This document shows positions 33,991 to 42,983 of a DNA stretch of 64,000 nucleotides, piece by piece; position 1 is the first letter of the stretch; each line of letters begins with the position of its first letter. A program made the translations under genes and the position numbers. The DNA comes from Streptomyces sp. Tue6028 (lineage in GTDB: Bacteria > Actinomycetota > Actinomycetes > Streptomycetales > Streptomycetaceae). Under the pieces are notes generated by a model. That model was not told the origin of the DNA, made no database searches, and was given only the letters and a program-made list of their open reading frames with translations. The stretch covers positions 1-64,000 of the forward strand of contig NZ_MLCE01000022.1 of the NCBI RefSeq assembly GCF_002300165.1. The letters run 5' to 3'.

Positions 33991-34857
33991 TCAGCTCTTC
34001 TTCGCCGTGGAGGCGGACGGCTTGGCGCTCTTCGAGGAGCTCTTGGACGGCGACGCCGACTTCGACGCCGGCTTGGAGGCCGACCCCGACGGGGAGGTGC
34101 CCGCGTCGGCGCCCCCGTCCTTGTTGGCGGCGGTGACCGCGGCCACCGCCTCCTTGGCGGCCTTCTTCGCGTCCTTCAGCAGGTCGGCCGCGCTCGGGGA
34201 CTTCTCGCCCGCGAGACCGGCGCCGTTGTAGTCGAGGGTGACGACCACGTTCTCGACGCGCGCCACGATCGTCTGCTGCTTGAAGGTGCCTTCCTTCTTC
34301 TTCAGGTCGTAGCTGACGGCGGTCGCCTCGTCGCCCGTCCCGGAGACCGGCTCGGACTTGGTGTTCTTCGCACCCGTCGCGGTCTGCGCGCCCTTGACCT
34401 GCTTCTCGAAGTAGCTGTGCGCCTGCTGGTCGCCCTCGCCGCGCGAGTCCGAGTCGAACCGCAGCATGGCCACGTTCAGCCAGCGGAACTGCGAGCCCTT
34501 CACGCCGTTGTTGTCGAGGCTGTTCCAGTAGCAGTTGCCCCGCGACGACACGTCGTCCGACTTGCCCTCTTTGCCGGATTTGACGCCCTTGGGGACCAGT
34601 TCGCCCAGCGTCTTCTTCGACAGCACCGCGCACGGCTCGGGCAGCTTCGCGTACGACGCCGGCTGCACGGCGTTCGCGCTGGCACTCGCCGACGCCTTCG
34701 CGTCCGGGCTCGCACCGCCGCTCTTCTTCGCGTCGCCACCGGAGCCGGAGTCGGAGGAGCAGCCCGCGGCGACGAGCATCACCGGAACGGCGGCTGCGCT
34801 GACAAGGATGCGGGTGAATCGCGGTGCTCGGCCTGCTCGCTGTGCTGGTCGGTGCAT
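33991..34857 (-). CDS. DUF3558 lipoprotein
   Basis: A 288-residue lipoprotein: signal peptide with lipobox LVAAGC (Cys near residue 33), Ser/Lys/Ala linker, DUF3558-type domain (residues about 65-235) with two cysteines (LPEPCAVLSKKTLGELVPKG and RGNCYWNS), and a lysine/serine/alanine-rich tail of about 50 residues ending ASTAKKS that may bind acidic polymers. ATG 34857 follows AAGGA. A second DUF3558 lipoprotein gene lies directly upstream on the same strand. DUF3558 function is unknown; the cell envelope is the likely site. Confidence 0.87.
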   Translation of the reverse strand: MHRPAQRAGRAPRFTRILVSAAAVPVMLVAAGCSSDSGSGGDAKKSGGASPDAKASASASANAVQPASYAKLPEPCAVLSKKTLGELVPKGVKSGKEGKSDDVSSRGNCYWNSLDNNGVKGSQFRWLNVAMLRFDSDSRGEGDQQAHSYFEKQVKGAQTATGAKNTKSEPVSGTGDEATAVSYDLKKKEGTFKQQTIVARVENVVVTLDYNGAGLAGEKSPSAADLLKDAKKAAKEAVAAVTAANKDGGADAGTSPSGSASKPASKSASPSKSSSKSAKPSASTAKKS

Positions 34858-35004
34858 GGTTCCTTCACTCGTAGGGCTCGTGGTACGGCCGCACATGGCG
34901 CGTGCGACCGGTCGGGTCCGAGGGGCCACGGTACGCGGTGGGACGACCCGGCGGTTCCCCTTCGGGCGGTTCGGCCACGGAGGCGGACCGGAGCCCCGGG
35001 CCCG

Positions 35005-35856
35005 CTAACCGTCGAGTGTGTCGGCCAGCTTCTGGGCCAGTTTCTGCGCCCTGTCCTGCATTTCCTTGCTGTCCGGAGCCTCCGTGGAGGCGGTCGGCTG
35101 CTCCGCGTACTCGATCGTCACGATCACGTTCGACGTGCGGAAGACCACAGTCACCGTGCGCGCCCGCGCCGTCGCGGCGGCGCTCAGTCGGTCGTCGAGG
35201 AACGCCTCGTCGCCGACGTCGTCGAGCGTGCGGGGCTGGAGGTCCGCGGGGGTCACGCTCGCGGACGCGGAGGGGCCCGAGGGAGCCGAGGCGGAGGCGG
35301 AGGAAGAGGAGGACGGGGCGGACGGGGTGGACGAGGCCGACGCGTCGCTGCCGGGCGCACCGGTGCCGGATCCGGCGGTGGGGCCGGAGGCGGAACCGGA
35401 GCCGGCGGGCTCGGGCAGGTCGGCCGCCGTCTCCTTGACCGCGTAGATCTCCCGGGCCTTGTTGTCGTCGCTCACCGTGTTGTCGTACGAGGCGACGCGC
35501 TCGAAGTCGACGAGCAGGCGGTCGGAGGCGGACGTCGACTCCACCTTCCAGCGGCACCCGTCGCGCCGGTCCGTGTCGTAGGTGGGCGTGGCCTCGCCCG
35601 CGTACGCCTTCTCGCGCTGCTTCTCGTCGGCGATCTGCTCGATCCCGGGCAGCAGCGTGTCGAGGGTGTCGTGGCTGACCGCGCTGCACGCCTCCGGGAG
35701 CGTGCGGTACTTGCCGGGCCGGGCCGGCGCCGCCGTGCCCGTGTCGCTGCCCTTGGAGTCCGTCTCCGAGCCGCCGTCGGCCGAACCGCCCGTGCAGCCC
35801 GCCAGCAGCGCCGCCAGGAGCGCGGCGACGCCGGGTACGTATGCCTTCCGCCGCAC
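35005..35856 (-). CDS. DUF3558 lipoprotein
   Basis: A 283-residue paralogue of the next gene: lipobox LLAGC (Cys21), linker, then LPEACSAVSHDTLDTLLPGI and DGCRWKVEST in the same positions as in the neighbour. It differs by a 60-residue Ser/Gly/Ala-rich insert in the middle instead of a basic tail. GTG 35856 was chosen since AGAGGAG lies seven bases upstream; the longer frame to 36207 runs into the rtcB gene. The 147-base spacing to the next gene leaves room for a second promoter. Confidence 0.86.
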   Translation of the reverse strand: MRRKAYVPGVAALLAALLAGCTGGSADGGSETDSKGSDTGTAAPARPGKYRTLPEACSAVSHDTLDTLLPGIEQIADEKQREKAYAGEATPTYDTDRRDGCRWKVESTSASDRLLVDFERVASYDNTVSDDNKAREIYAVKETAADLPEPAGSGSASGPTAGSGTGAPGSDASASSTPSAPSSSSSASASAPSGPSASASVTPADLQPRTLDDVGDEAFLDDRLSAAATARARTVTVVFRTSNVIVTIEYAEQPTASTEAPDSKEMQDRAQKLAQKLADTLDG

Positions 35857-36060
35857 GGCCAGGCTCCTCTCGACGCGTCCCCGGCGGCTCGTCCGCCCGG
35901 GGTGCCCAGTGCTTAATCGGTTGCCGCCCGAGGGCGGCACCTGGAGACAATGTGTATCGCACGCACTGCCGTGGACGCCGGTCCGTTGTCCCATACGTCG
36001 ACCTTGGCGCCGGTTTTGCGATTTACGACTTCTGATGGCTTTCGGGGGAATGAGGACGAT

Positions 36061-37254
36061 ATGAGTTACGTGGAGATGCCGGGCGCGAAGGTCCCCATCC
36101 GCATGTGGACCGATCCGGCGTCCGTGGAGGACGTGGCGCTGCGCCAGCTCCAGAACGTGGCGACCCTCCCGTGGATCAAGGGCCTCGCCGTGATGCCCGA
36201 CGTGCACTACGGCAAGGGGGCGACCGTCGGCTCCGTCATCGCCATGCGGGACGCCGTGTGCCCCGCCGCGGTGGGCGTGGACATCGGCTGCGGAATGTCC
36301 GCCGTCAGGACCTCACTCACCGAGAACGACCTCCCGGGCGACCTGTCGCGGCTGCGCTCCAAGATCGAGGAGGCCATTCCGGTGGGCCGCGGGATGCACG
36401 ACTCCCCGGTCGACCCGGGACGCTTCCACGGCATGGCCACCGCCGGCTGGGACGACTTCTGGGGCCGGTTCGACGGGGTCGCGGACGCGGTCAAGTTCCG
36501 GCAGGAGCGGGCCTCCCTCCAGATGGGGACGCTCGGCGGCGGCAACCACTTCGTCGAGGTGTGCGTCGACACGTCCGGAGCGGTGTGGCTCATGCTGCAC
36601 TCGGGTTCGCGCAACATCGGCAAGGAACTCGCCGAGCACCACATCGGCGTCGCCCAGAAGCTCCCGCACAACCAGGGCCTCGTCGACCGAGACCTCGCGG
36701 TCTTCGTCGCCGACACCCCGCAGATGGGCGCCTACCGCAACGACCTGTTCTGGGCGCAGGAGTACGCGAAGCACAACCGCGCGCTCATGATGGGGCTCCT
36801 CAAGGACGTGATCCGCAAGGAGTTCCGGAAGGCGAAGCCGACCTTCGAGCAGGAGATCTCCTGCCACCACAACTACGTGGCGGAGGAGCGGTACGAGGGC
36901 ATGGACCTCCTCGTCACCCGCAAGGGCGCGATCCGCGCGGGCTCCGGCGAGTACGGGATCATCCCCGGCTCGATGGGCACCGGTTCGTACATCGTGAAGG
37001 GTCTCGGCAACGAGAAGGCGTTCAACTCCGCCTCGCACGGCGCCGGCCGGCGCATGAGCCGCAACGCGGCCAAGCGCCGCTTCTCCACGAAGGACCTGGA
37101 GGAGCAGACGCGCGGGGTCGAGTGCCGCAAGGACTCCGGCGTCGTCGACGAGATCCCCGGCGCCTACAAGCCGATCGAGCAGGTCATCGACCAGCAGAGC
37201 GACCTCGTGGAGGTCGTGGCGAAGCTCAAGCAGGTCGTCTGCGTGAAGGGCTGA
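36061..37254 (+). CDS. rtcB: RtcB-type RNA ligase
   Basis: A 397-residue GTP-dependent RNA ligase family protein that joins 2',3'-cyclic phosphate or 3'-phosphate ends to 5'-OH ends in RNA repair. The metal-binding cysteine is in VGVDIGCGM (Cys77), GGGNHFVEV and HSGSRNIGK carry histidine ligands, and the guanylated histidine is in SASHGAGRRMSR (His326). No archease or RNA cyclase gene is next to it. ATG 36061 begins MSYVEMPGAK. The upstream gap holds a small hairpin, TGCCGCCC-GA-GGGCGGCA (35922-35939). Confidence 0.93.
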   Translation: MSYVEMPGAKVPIRMWTDPASVEDVALRQLQNVATLPWIKGLAVMPDVHYGKGATVGSVIAMRDAVCPAAVGVDIGCGMSAVRTSLTENDLPGDLSRLRSKIEEAIPVGRGMHDSPVDPGRFHGMATAGWDDFWGRFDGVADAVKFRQERASLQMGTLGGGNHFVEVCVDTSGAVWLMLHSGSRNIGKELAEHHIGVAQKLPHNQGLVDRDLAVFVADTPQMGAYRNDLFWAQEYAKHNRALMMGLLKDVIRKEFRKAKPTFEQEISCHHNYVAEERYEGMDLLVTRKGAIRAGSGEYGIIPGSMGTGSYIVKGLGNEKAFNSASHGAGRRMSRNAAKRRFSTKDLEEQTRGVECRKDSGVVDEIPGAYKPIEQVIDQQSDLVEVVAKLKQVVCVKG

Positions 37255-37298
37255 CGGCGAGCACTCCATCGGCCGCCTGCACTCCACCGGCCCGAAGA

Positions 37299-37322
37299 GC
37301 CCCGGACCGTACGGTCCGGGGC
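37299..37322 (+). terminator. Terminator after rtcB
   Basis: GCCCCGGACCGT and ACGGTCCGGGGC form a continuous palindrome followed by CCTTTGT, 45 bases after the stop. Confidence 0.75.
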
Positions 37323-37383
37323 CCTTTGTCGTGCGCGGGCCTGGTGGGGCGGCCGGCTTCCGGGGCGGGCGACGGCGGCGGTG

Positions 37384-37429
37384 TGCCGCTTTGCCGGGTG
37401 ATGTCGGCGGGGTGCCGCCTTGCCGGGTG
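37384..37429. repeat. Short direct repeat
   Basis: TGCCGCTTTGCCGGGTG and TGCCGCCTTGCCGGGTG (one mismatch) are 29 bases apart in the gap between the rtcB and peptidase gene ends. No other feature is seen there. Confidence 0.6.
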
Positions 37430-37446
37430 GGCGTCCGCGGCGGGGA

Positions 37447-39069
37447 TCAGGTGCTGCCGGCCGTCGCCCCGCCGCCGGTGGCCATCCCGCCGGTCGGCTT
37501 GGGCGCCGGGAAGGGGGGCGTGTCCTGCCGGCAGTGCGTTCCGGCCGGAGGGAGCACGCCGCCGATCAAGTAGCGGCTCTCGTGTTCCGCGACGCAGGCA
37601 CTGGGGTTGTACATCGCGGTGTGGCCGAACCCGTCGTGGGTGAGCAGACGGGCGTCGCCCAGTTCCCGGGCCATGCCCTGCGAACCCGGATACGGGGTGG
37701 AGGGGTCGTAGGTGGTGCCGACCACCAGGACGGGGTGGGCCGTCGGCCTGTTCCACGGGCCGCGGTAGCGCTCGGCCGCGACGGCCGGCCAGACGGCGCA
37801 CGGCGAGGCGGCCCACGCCCAGTAGCGCCCGACGTCGCCCGCACGCGCGGCGGCGGTGTCCTCCTGCGCCGGGTACGCGGCGATGTCACGCGGATTCGGG
37901 CTGTCGCCGCACAGCACCGCGGCAGCCTGTTCCTCGCCCAGGTACGGACTCGGATGCGGGACCGGCGGCGCGGGCGGAGGCGCCGGCGTCCGCGGGGCAC
38001 GCCCCTGCCACAGGCTCTGCAGCCGGGCCGCGAGGTCCGCCCACCCCGGATGCACGATGTAGAGGCCGCTCACCACTTCGGCGACCGTGCGGGCGTACGT
38101 CCATTCGCCCACCGGGTGCTCCCGGAGCCGCCGCAGCAACTGGTCGAACTTGTCCCGGGTCGCCTTGGGGCCGTCGGCGGCGAAGGCGCAGCGGGCGGCA
38201 CCGGCGGACCCGCACAGGGTGAGGAAACGGTCCAGGACCGCCGCCGCGCTCCGGTCCGAGCCCATCCGCAGGAACGTCGTGAGCGAGGCGTCGTCGGAGC
38301 CGTGGTTCGTCCAGGCCTGCGGGTCGATGTTGCTGTCGAGGGTCATGGCACGGACCCTGCCGGGGAAGAGCCCGGCGTACGTGGCACCGAGGATCGTGCC
38401 GTAGGAGACGCCCATGAAGGTGAGCTGCGGGTCGCCCACCGCACGGCGGAGCTGGTCGAGGTCGCGGGCGGTCTCGGCGGTCGACACATGGCGCAGGAGC
38501 TCGGGGTCCCGCTGCCGACAGCGCCGGGCCAGATCCTGGTACGCGGAGGTCCAGGCCGCCCGCTGCCGCTCGCCCACCGGGAACCCGGCCGGTTTGTCGG
38601 CGCCCCAAGCCTCGGCCTCCTCGGCGCTCGTGAAGCAGTTCACCGCGGTGCTGTTGCCGACACCTCGTGGATCCCAGCTGACGATGTCGAACCGCTCCCG
38701 CACCTCGCGCGGGAAGGCCCCGTAGTTCTGCGGCATCTGCACGGTTCCCGGACCGCCGGGTCCGCCGGGGTTGAAGAAGAGGGTGCCGATGCGCCGCCCG
38801 GGTCCGGTCGCCTTGTGCCGGATGACCGCCAGGTCGATGAGGCGACCGCCCGGATCGCGGTAGTCCAGCGGCACCTTCGCGGTCGCGCAGTCGTACGGGC
38901 TGCCCTGGACGCAGGGGCTCCACTCCAGCCGCGGGGCAGGTGGCGAAGGGGTGGGCGTGCCGCCGGCCGCGGCGGGGTCCGGCCCGGTCAGCACCGTCGA
39001 GCAGACCAGCACCGCGGCGACGAACGCCGCATGGCCCCTGCGGCCCGCCATGGGCCCGGATATTCGCAT
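37447..39069 (-). CDS. Secreted alpha/beta-hydrolase, tripeptidyl aminopeptidase-like
   Basis: A 540-residue exported peptidase of the Streptomyces TAP/S33 family. The signal peptide is about 35 residues (GHAAFVAAVLVCSTVLTG then an Ala-rich cleavage region). The oxyanion region is FFNPGGPGGPG, the nucleophile is in GVSYGTILGA, and the charge-relay His is in DGFGHTAMYNPS in the TAP-like C-terminal domain (PVLVVGTTYDPSTPYPGSQ). It would remove short peptides from protein N-termini outside the cell. ATG 39069 follows AAGGACAGGG. A Pro/Ala-rich loop near residues 400-415 is variable. Confidence 0.9.
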   Translation of the reverse strand: MRISGPMAGRRGHAAFVAAVLVCSTVLTGPDPAAAGGTPTPSPPAPRLEWSPCVQGSPYDCATAKVPLDYRDPGGRLIDLAVIRHKATGPGRRIGTLFFNPGGPGGPGTVQMPQNYGAFPREVRERFDIVSWDPRGVGNSTAVNCFTSAEEAEAWGADKPAGFPVGERQRAAWTSAYQDLARRCRQRDPELLRHVSTAETARDLDQLRRAVGDPQLTFMGVSYGTILGATYAGLFPGRVRAMTLDSNIDPQAWTNHGSDDASLTTFLRMGSDRSAAAVLDRFLTLCGSAGAARCAFAADGPKATRDKFDQLLRRLREHPVGEWTYARTVAEVVSGLYIVHPGWADLAARLQSLWQGRAPRTPAPPPAPPVPHPSPYLGEEQAAAVLCGDSPNPRDIAAYPAQEDTAAARAGDVGRYWAWAASPCAVWPAVAAERYRGPWNRPTAHPVLVVGTTYDPSTPYPGSQGMARELGDARLLTHDGFGHTAMYNPSACVAEHESRYLIGGVLPPAGTHCRQDTPPFPAPKPTGGMATGGGATAGST

Positions 39070-39259
39070 CCCCTGTCCTTTCACGGCCGAGTCGCTGCCC
39101 GGCCGGACGCGGGAGCCGCCCACGCGCCGGGCGTCGGCAGGCACCCGTGTCCACGACACCGCTGCCCGGCGGCGGCCGCGAGCCGACCGCATCCGAATGG
39201 CCGATCCGCCGCCGTGGGGGAGCCGTCTGGCACTTGGCCGACGAAGGGAGAGGGGCAGG

Positions 39260-39502
39260 TCAGAGACGCATCTCGAAGAGCGTCACCGTGTACGGGCCGT
39301 CCCAGCCACCCTCCACGGTCTGCCTGCCGACCGGGGTGTAGCCCGCCGAGCGGTAGTACGAGCGGTAGTAGGTGTGCAGGCGCGGGTTGCCGGTCAGGCA
39401 GTCCAGGCGGGTGGCGGTGCGTCCGGCGGCCGCCGTGCGGCGTTCCGCCTCCGCCGGCATGCGGCGGCCCGTGCCCGGCGGTGCCGTCGAACGGTCCGTC
39501 AT
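39260..39502 (-). pseudogene. Fragment of a GNAT acetyltransferase
   Basis: An 80-residue open frame whose last 60 residues match only the end of a GNAT fold: AEAERRTAAAGRTATRLDCL, GNPRLHTYYRSYYRSAGYTP and VTLFEMRL. Motif A, which binds acetyl-CoA, is absent. The start ATG 39502 shares a base with the stop of the phosphatase gene (TGATG), so it may be translated by coupling, but it should lack acetyltransferase activity. Most likely a remnant. Confidence 0.7.
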
Positions 39503-40263
39503 CAGCCGGTGGCGGACGGCTCTGTGGTGGGCGGCCCGTCCAGGAGGGCCGCCCGGAGTCGCTCGACGAACGCGGTGTCCAGGCCCAGCGCGTTCCTGAC
39601 GTACCCCTCCACCGAGCCGTGGCGGGACTTCAGGTCCGCGAGGAAACCGGTCATCACCTCGGCCGGTGCGTGGCCGTAGCCCGGCCAGGTCAGGGAACGG
39701 TCCGGGTTCGCCGCCCGCCAGTCCGCGCGCAGCGCGGCCGTCGCCCGTTCGGTGAGCGTGAAGTCCTCGACGACCGCGTCCTCGGCGACTCCCAGCAGTG
39801 ACAGCACCAGCGCGGCCACCAGACCCGTACGGTCCTTGCCCGACGCGCAGTGGAAGACCACGGGGCCCTCGTCCGCCGTCGCGATCAGCTCCAGCGTCCC
39901 GCGGATCTCCGCCACGCCGTCCGCGGCGACCTCCGCGTAGCGTGCCGCGAGGTACGGGCCCGGGTCGACGGACGGGGCCAACGCCGCCTGGTCGTACGGG
40001 CGGTGTTCGATGCTCAGATTGCGGTACGCGAGCGAGGGGTGTTCCGGGACCCTTCCCTTGCCCTCGATCTCCCACGGGTAGCGCAGGTCGATCACCGTGC
40101 GGATGCCCAGTGACAGGAAGAGGTCCCAGTCGTCGCCTGCGAGCTTGCCCAGCGAGTCCGCCCGGAACAGCCGGCCCGGGCGGACCGTGCGGCCGTCCGT
40201 CGTCGTGCGGCCGCCCAGGTCACGGAAGTTGTGCAGACGCCTGAAGGGTATGTGTCCGTTCAC
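39502..40263 (-). CDS. Tyrosine-type protein phosphatase (PtpB-like)
   Basis: A 253-residue phosphatase of the tyrosine/dual-specificity Y_phosphatase3 group. It opens NFRDLGG, with LFRADSLGKLAGDDWDL and VIDLRYPWEIE, and the P-loop is VVFHCASGKDRTGLVAAL, with Cys as nucleophile and the extra Lys and Asp typical of lipid/phosphoinositide-active members. The substrate may be phosphoprotein or phosphoinositide. Start GTG 40263 has no clear ribosome-binding site, so the N-terminus is less certain. Confidence 0.9.
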   Translation of the reverse strand: MNGHIPFRRLHNFRDLGGRTTTDGRTVRPGRLFRADSLGKLAGDDWDLFLSLGIRTVIDLRYPWEIEGKGRVPEHPSLAYRNLSIEHRPYDQAALAPSVDPGPYLAARYAEVAADGVAEIRGTLELIATADEGPVVFHCASGKDRTGLVAALVLSLLGVAEDAVVEDFTLTERATAALRADWRAANPDRSLTWPGYGHAPAEVMTGFLADLKSRHGSVEGYVRNALGLDTAFVERLRAALLDGPPTTEPSATG

Positions 40264-40300
40264 ATCGTGCGAGCGTACGTGGAGGGTGCGTCGGGTGCGG

Positions 40301-40543
40301 TCACTTCGCGTGCCGCACCGCGTAGATCATGACGAACGCCACGATGTGGATGCCGAAGAGGAAGTACGCCAGGTAGTACCAGACCATCCGCTCGTTCTTC
40401 TTCTCCTCGGCCAGGCGGCGTTGTTCGAGCGTGGGTGGGGTGGGTGGTTCTTCGGTGGCGGGTTCCGCAGTGCGTGGTTCTTCGGTGGTGGGTTCTTCGG
40501 CGGTGGGTTCTGCGGTGGGCGGTTCTGCGGCGGGGTCGGTCAT
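40301..40543 (-). CDS. Small DUF6126-like single-pass membrane protein
   Basis: An 80-residue protein: N-terminal 45 residues rich in Pro, Glu, Thr and Ala with repeated EEPTTEEP-like units, a basic stretch EEKKNERM, then one transmembrane helix (WYYLAYFLFGIHIVAFVMIY). ATG 40543 overlaps the stop of the SDR gene (ATGA), so the pair is translationally coupled. Function unknown; it may anchor or modify the SDR. Confidence 0.8.
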   Translation of the reverse strand: MTDPAAEPPTAEPTAEEPTTEEPRTAEPATEEPPTPPTLEQRRLAEEKKNERMVWYYLAYFLFGIHIVAFVMIYAVRHAK

Positions 40544-41322
40544 CCGAGGTCCCGGTGGACCTTCGTGTTCGACGCCTGCGCGCGGGGGCGGACGACGAGC
40601 AGGTCGATGTTGACGTGGCTGGGCCGGGTCACCGCCCACGTGATGGTCTCCGCGACGTCGTCCGCCGTGAGCGGCTCGGCGACACCCGCGTACACCTTGG
40701 CGGCCTTCTCGGTGTCCCCGCCGAAGCGGGTCAGCGCGAACTCGTCCGTCTTGACCATGCCCGGCGCCACCTCGATCACGCGGACCGGTGTGCCGACGAT
40801 CTCCAGGCGCAGGGTCTCGGCCAGCACGTGCTCGGCGTGCTTGGCCGCGACGTAGCCGCCACCGCCCTCGTACGTGCCGTGGCCCGCCGTCGAGGACAGC
40901 ACCACCACGGTGCCGTCGCCGCTCGCGGTGAGCGCGGGCAGGAGGGCCTGCGTGATGTTCAGGGTGCCGATGACGTTCGTCTCGTACATCTGACGCCAGT
41001 CGGCGGGGTCGCCGGTCGACACCGGGTCCGCGCCGAGCGCGCCGCCCGCGTTGTTGACCAGGACGCCGATCGTCTTGAACGCGGTGGCGAACTCGTCGAC
41101 CGCCGCGCGGTCCGTGACGTCGAGCGCGTACGCCGTCGCCTGGCCACCGGCCGCGCCGATCTCCTCCGCGAGCGCCTCGATGCGGTCCTTGCGGCGGGCC
41201 GTCAGCACGACGCGGTAGCCGGCCGCGGCGAGTTGCCTCGCCGTTGCCGCGCCGATACCGCTGCTCGCGCCGGTGACGACGGCGATGCGGGAGGGGGCGG
41301 CGGGCGCGGCGGGCGCGGTCAT
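40540..41322 (-). CDS. SDR-family oxidoreductase
   Basis: A 260-residue classical short-chain dehydrogenase. TGASSGIG is the cofactor motif, TARRKDR suggests NADP preference, NNAGG is present, and the catalytic triad is Ser in VLSSTAG and Tyr-Lys in GGYVAAKHAEH. YdfG-like serine/3-hydroxy acid dehydrogenases share this plan. It is coupled to the small membrane protein gene by an ATGA overlap. The substrate is unknown. Confidence 0.92.
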   Translation of the reverse strand: MTAPAAPAAPSRIAVVTGASSGIGAATARQLAAAGYRVVLTARRKDRIEALAEEIGAAGGQATAYALDVTDRAAVDEFATAFKTIGVLVNNAGGALGADPVSTGDPADWRQMYETNVIGTLNITQALLPALTASGDGTVVVLSSTAGHGTYEGGGGYVAAKHAEHVLAETLRLEIVGTPVRVIEVAPGMVKTDEFALTRFGGDTEKAAKVYAGVAEPLTADDVAETITWAVTRPSHVNIDLLVVRPRAQASNTKVHRDLG

Positions 41323-41471
41323 GTCTGGCTCCTCGGCTGGCGCGGTGGTGTCGCGGCGGTGTGCGCCGTGCGCGGCGATCGGTCCTGGCGGGGCGATCGG
41401 TTCCCGGCATCGGCTCTGTCAGGGTAGGCGACGGGGTCGGTGGGCGGCTCGACGGTCCGAGGGGTGGGGGG

Positions 41472-41810
41472 TCAGCCGCCGTTCCTCGGGGCCCACATGA
41501 TCACGGCCATTCCGGCCAGACAGATCGCCGCCCCGGTGATGTCCCAGCGGTCGGGGCGGTAGCCGTCCGCGACCACTCCCCACAGGATCGATCCGGCGAC
41601 GAAGATCCCGCCGTACGCCGCGAGGATGCGGCCGAAGTGCGCGTCCGGCTGGAAGGTGGCGACGAAGCCGTAGGCGCCGAGGGCGAGGACGCCGCCGGTG
41701 ATCCAGAGCCAGCCGCGGTGCTCGCGCAGGCCCTGCCAGATCAGCCATGCGCCGCCGATCTCGAAGAGGGCGGCGACGACGAAGAGGGCTGCTGAGCGGG
41801 CGATGAGCAT
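41472..41810 (-). CDS. YnfA/UPF0060 family membrane protein
   Basis: A 112-residue protein with four transmembrane helices and the family motifs LFEIGGAWLIWQGLREHR and AAYGGIFVAGSILWG. It belongs to the small drug/metabolite transporter-like YnfA group; transport of toxic cations is suggested for some members but not proven. ATG 41810. It is followed by 149 bases without a gene and preceded by a tandem repeat. Confidence 0.92.
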   Translation of the reverse strand: MLIARSAALFVVAALFEIGGAWLIWQGLREHRGWLWITGGVLALGAYGFVATFQPDAHFGRILAAYGGIFVAGSILWGVVADGYRPDRWDITGAAICLAGMAVIMWAPRNGG

Positions 41811-41841
41811 GCGGTCACTCTTGCATGGGGGTGTGGGGTGG

Positions 41842-41925
41842 GTTGCGGGGCGTGGGTGGGGTTGGTGAGGGGTGGGTTGCGGTGCGTGGGTGGGGTTGGT
41901 GAGGGGTGGGTTGCGGTGCGTGGCG
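41842..41925. repeat. 34-bp G/T-rich tandem repeat
   Basis: GTTGCGGGGCGTGGGTGGGG starts at 41842, and near-identical units start at 41876 and 41910, a period of exactly 34 bases over about 2.5 units. The plus strand is almost free of C and A, an extreme strand bias. Confidence 0.85.
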
Positions 41926-42014
41926 CTTCACCTGATGGACGGCGCCTGGGGGGTGGCTGGGGTGGGATACATCCACGTGACGGACGCGGTGGCCCTAGCG
42001 GAGGTAATGACGTC

Positions 42015-42479
42015 ATGTGGGTGCGGACGCTGTGTGTGGTGGGTGCGGGCGTGGGGCTCGCGGTGGCGGGCGTGACTCCGGTGAGCGCGGCGGCTCCCGA
42101 GGCCGATCTCGCCTATCACGGGCGGGTGTCCATGGACGCGGGGCGCGTTGCCCTGCGGTTGACGCCGCGGAACCACGGGCCGAACGCCGTCATGGACGCG
42201 ACGGTGCGGCTGCGCTGGTCGGCCGCGCTGGCCGATGTGCAGTGGCTGCCGGACGGCTGTGCGCGGACGGGGGCGCGGGACCTGGTGTGCCGGACCGGGG
42301 CGCTGTCCGCGGACGGGGCGGGGCGGGAGATCCGGATGTCGGTGCTGCTGAAAGGGGCGCCCACGGAGGTGACGCTGGGGATCGACACCGTGTGGGGTGG
42401 CGGGGCGGTGGATTCCAACCGGGCCAATGACCGGCAGCGGGTGCTGGTGCTGGACACGGGGGACTTCTACGCCTTCTAG
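42015..42479 (+). CDS. Secreted beta-sandwich protein (DUF11-like)
   Basis: A 154-residue exported protein: signal peptide VRTLCVVGAGVGLAVAGVTP cut near VSAAAP, then one Ig-like domain with LTPRNHGPNAVMDATVRLRW and GIDTVWGGGAVDSNRANDRQ, resembling DUF11/CARDB folds. Two cysteines (DGCARTGARDLVC) could form a disulfide. ATG 42015 follows GGAGGTAATG. It is isolated between two tandem-repeat regions, and nothing shows its role. Confidence 0.75.
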   Translation: MWVRTLCVVGAGVGLAVAGVTPVSAAAPEADLAYHGRVSMDAGRVALRLTPRNHGPNAVMDATVRLRWSAALADVQWLPDGCARTGARDLVCRTGALSADGAGREIRMSVLLKGAPTEVTLGIDTVWGGGAVDSNRANDRQRVLVLDTGDFYAF

Positions 42480-42983
42480 GAGTTCGGGCCGTGTGCCTCC
42501 GGGGCGTGTGCCTCCGGGTCGTTTCGCCGTCTGTCCGGTGGGTGGGTTGCCTCCGGGCCGGTGGGTGGGTTGCCTCCGGTTCGGTGGGTGGGCCCCGCCT
42601 CCGGTCCGGTGGGTGGGTCGGGTCCGTGCCGGTGATCCGCCCGTTGCAGCCCTTGTGTGGTCCGGCGATTCAGTGCGGTGGGTTGGTGGCGCCGTCCGCA
42701 ACGGGCATGTGATGCACCGGCACGGCCCCTTCCGTGAGAGGGCGGGTGCGGGTGCGTCCGGGGTGCGGCTCCTGTGGGGAGGGGGCGGGTGCGTCCGGGG
42801 TGCGGCTCCTTCCGTGAGGGGGCGGGTGCGGGTGCGTCCGGGGTGCGGCTCCTGTGGGGAGGGGGCGGGTGCGGGTGCGTCCGGGGGACCGTTCCTGCGG
42901 GAACGGACGGTGCGGGCGCTGTGGGGAGTGGGCCGGTGCGGTGGTGGTGCTTACGATGGTGTGTCCTGCTGAAAGGTGTGGTG
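42480..42983. repeat. Repeat-rich intergenic region
   Basis: No gene is supported in 504 bases. 42490-42620 has repeated CCGGTGGGTGGGTTGCCTCC units. 42735-42890 has alternating units built on GGGCGGGTGCGGGTGCGTCC and GGGGTGCGGCTCCT. Both are strongly G/T-biased on the plus strand, like the repeat at 41842. The marR-like gene promoter must lie at the right end. Confidence 0.75.
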
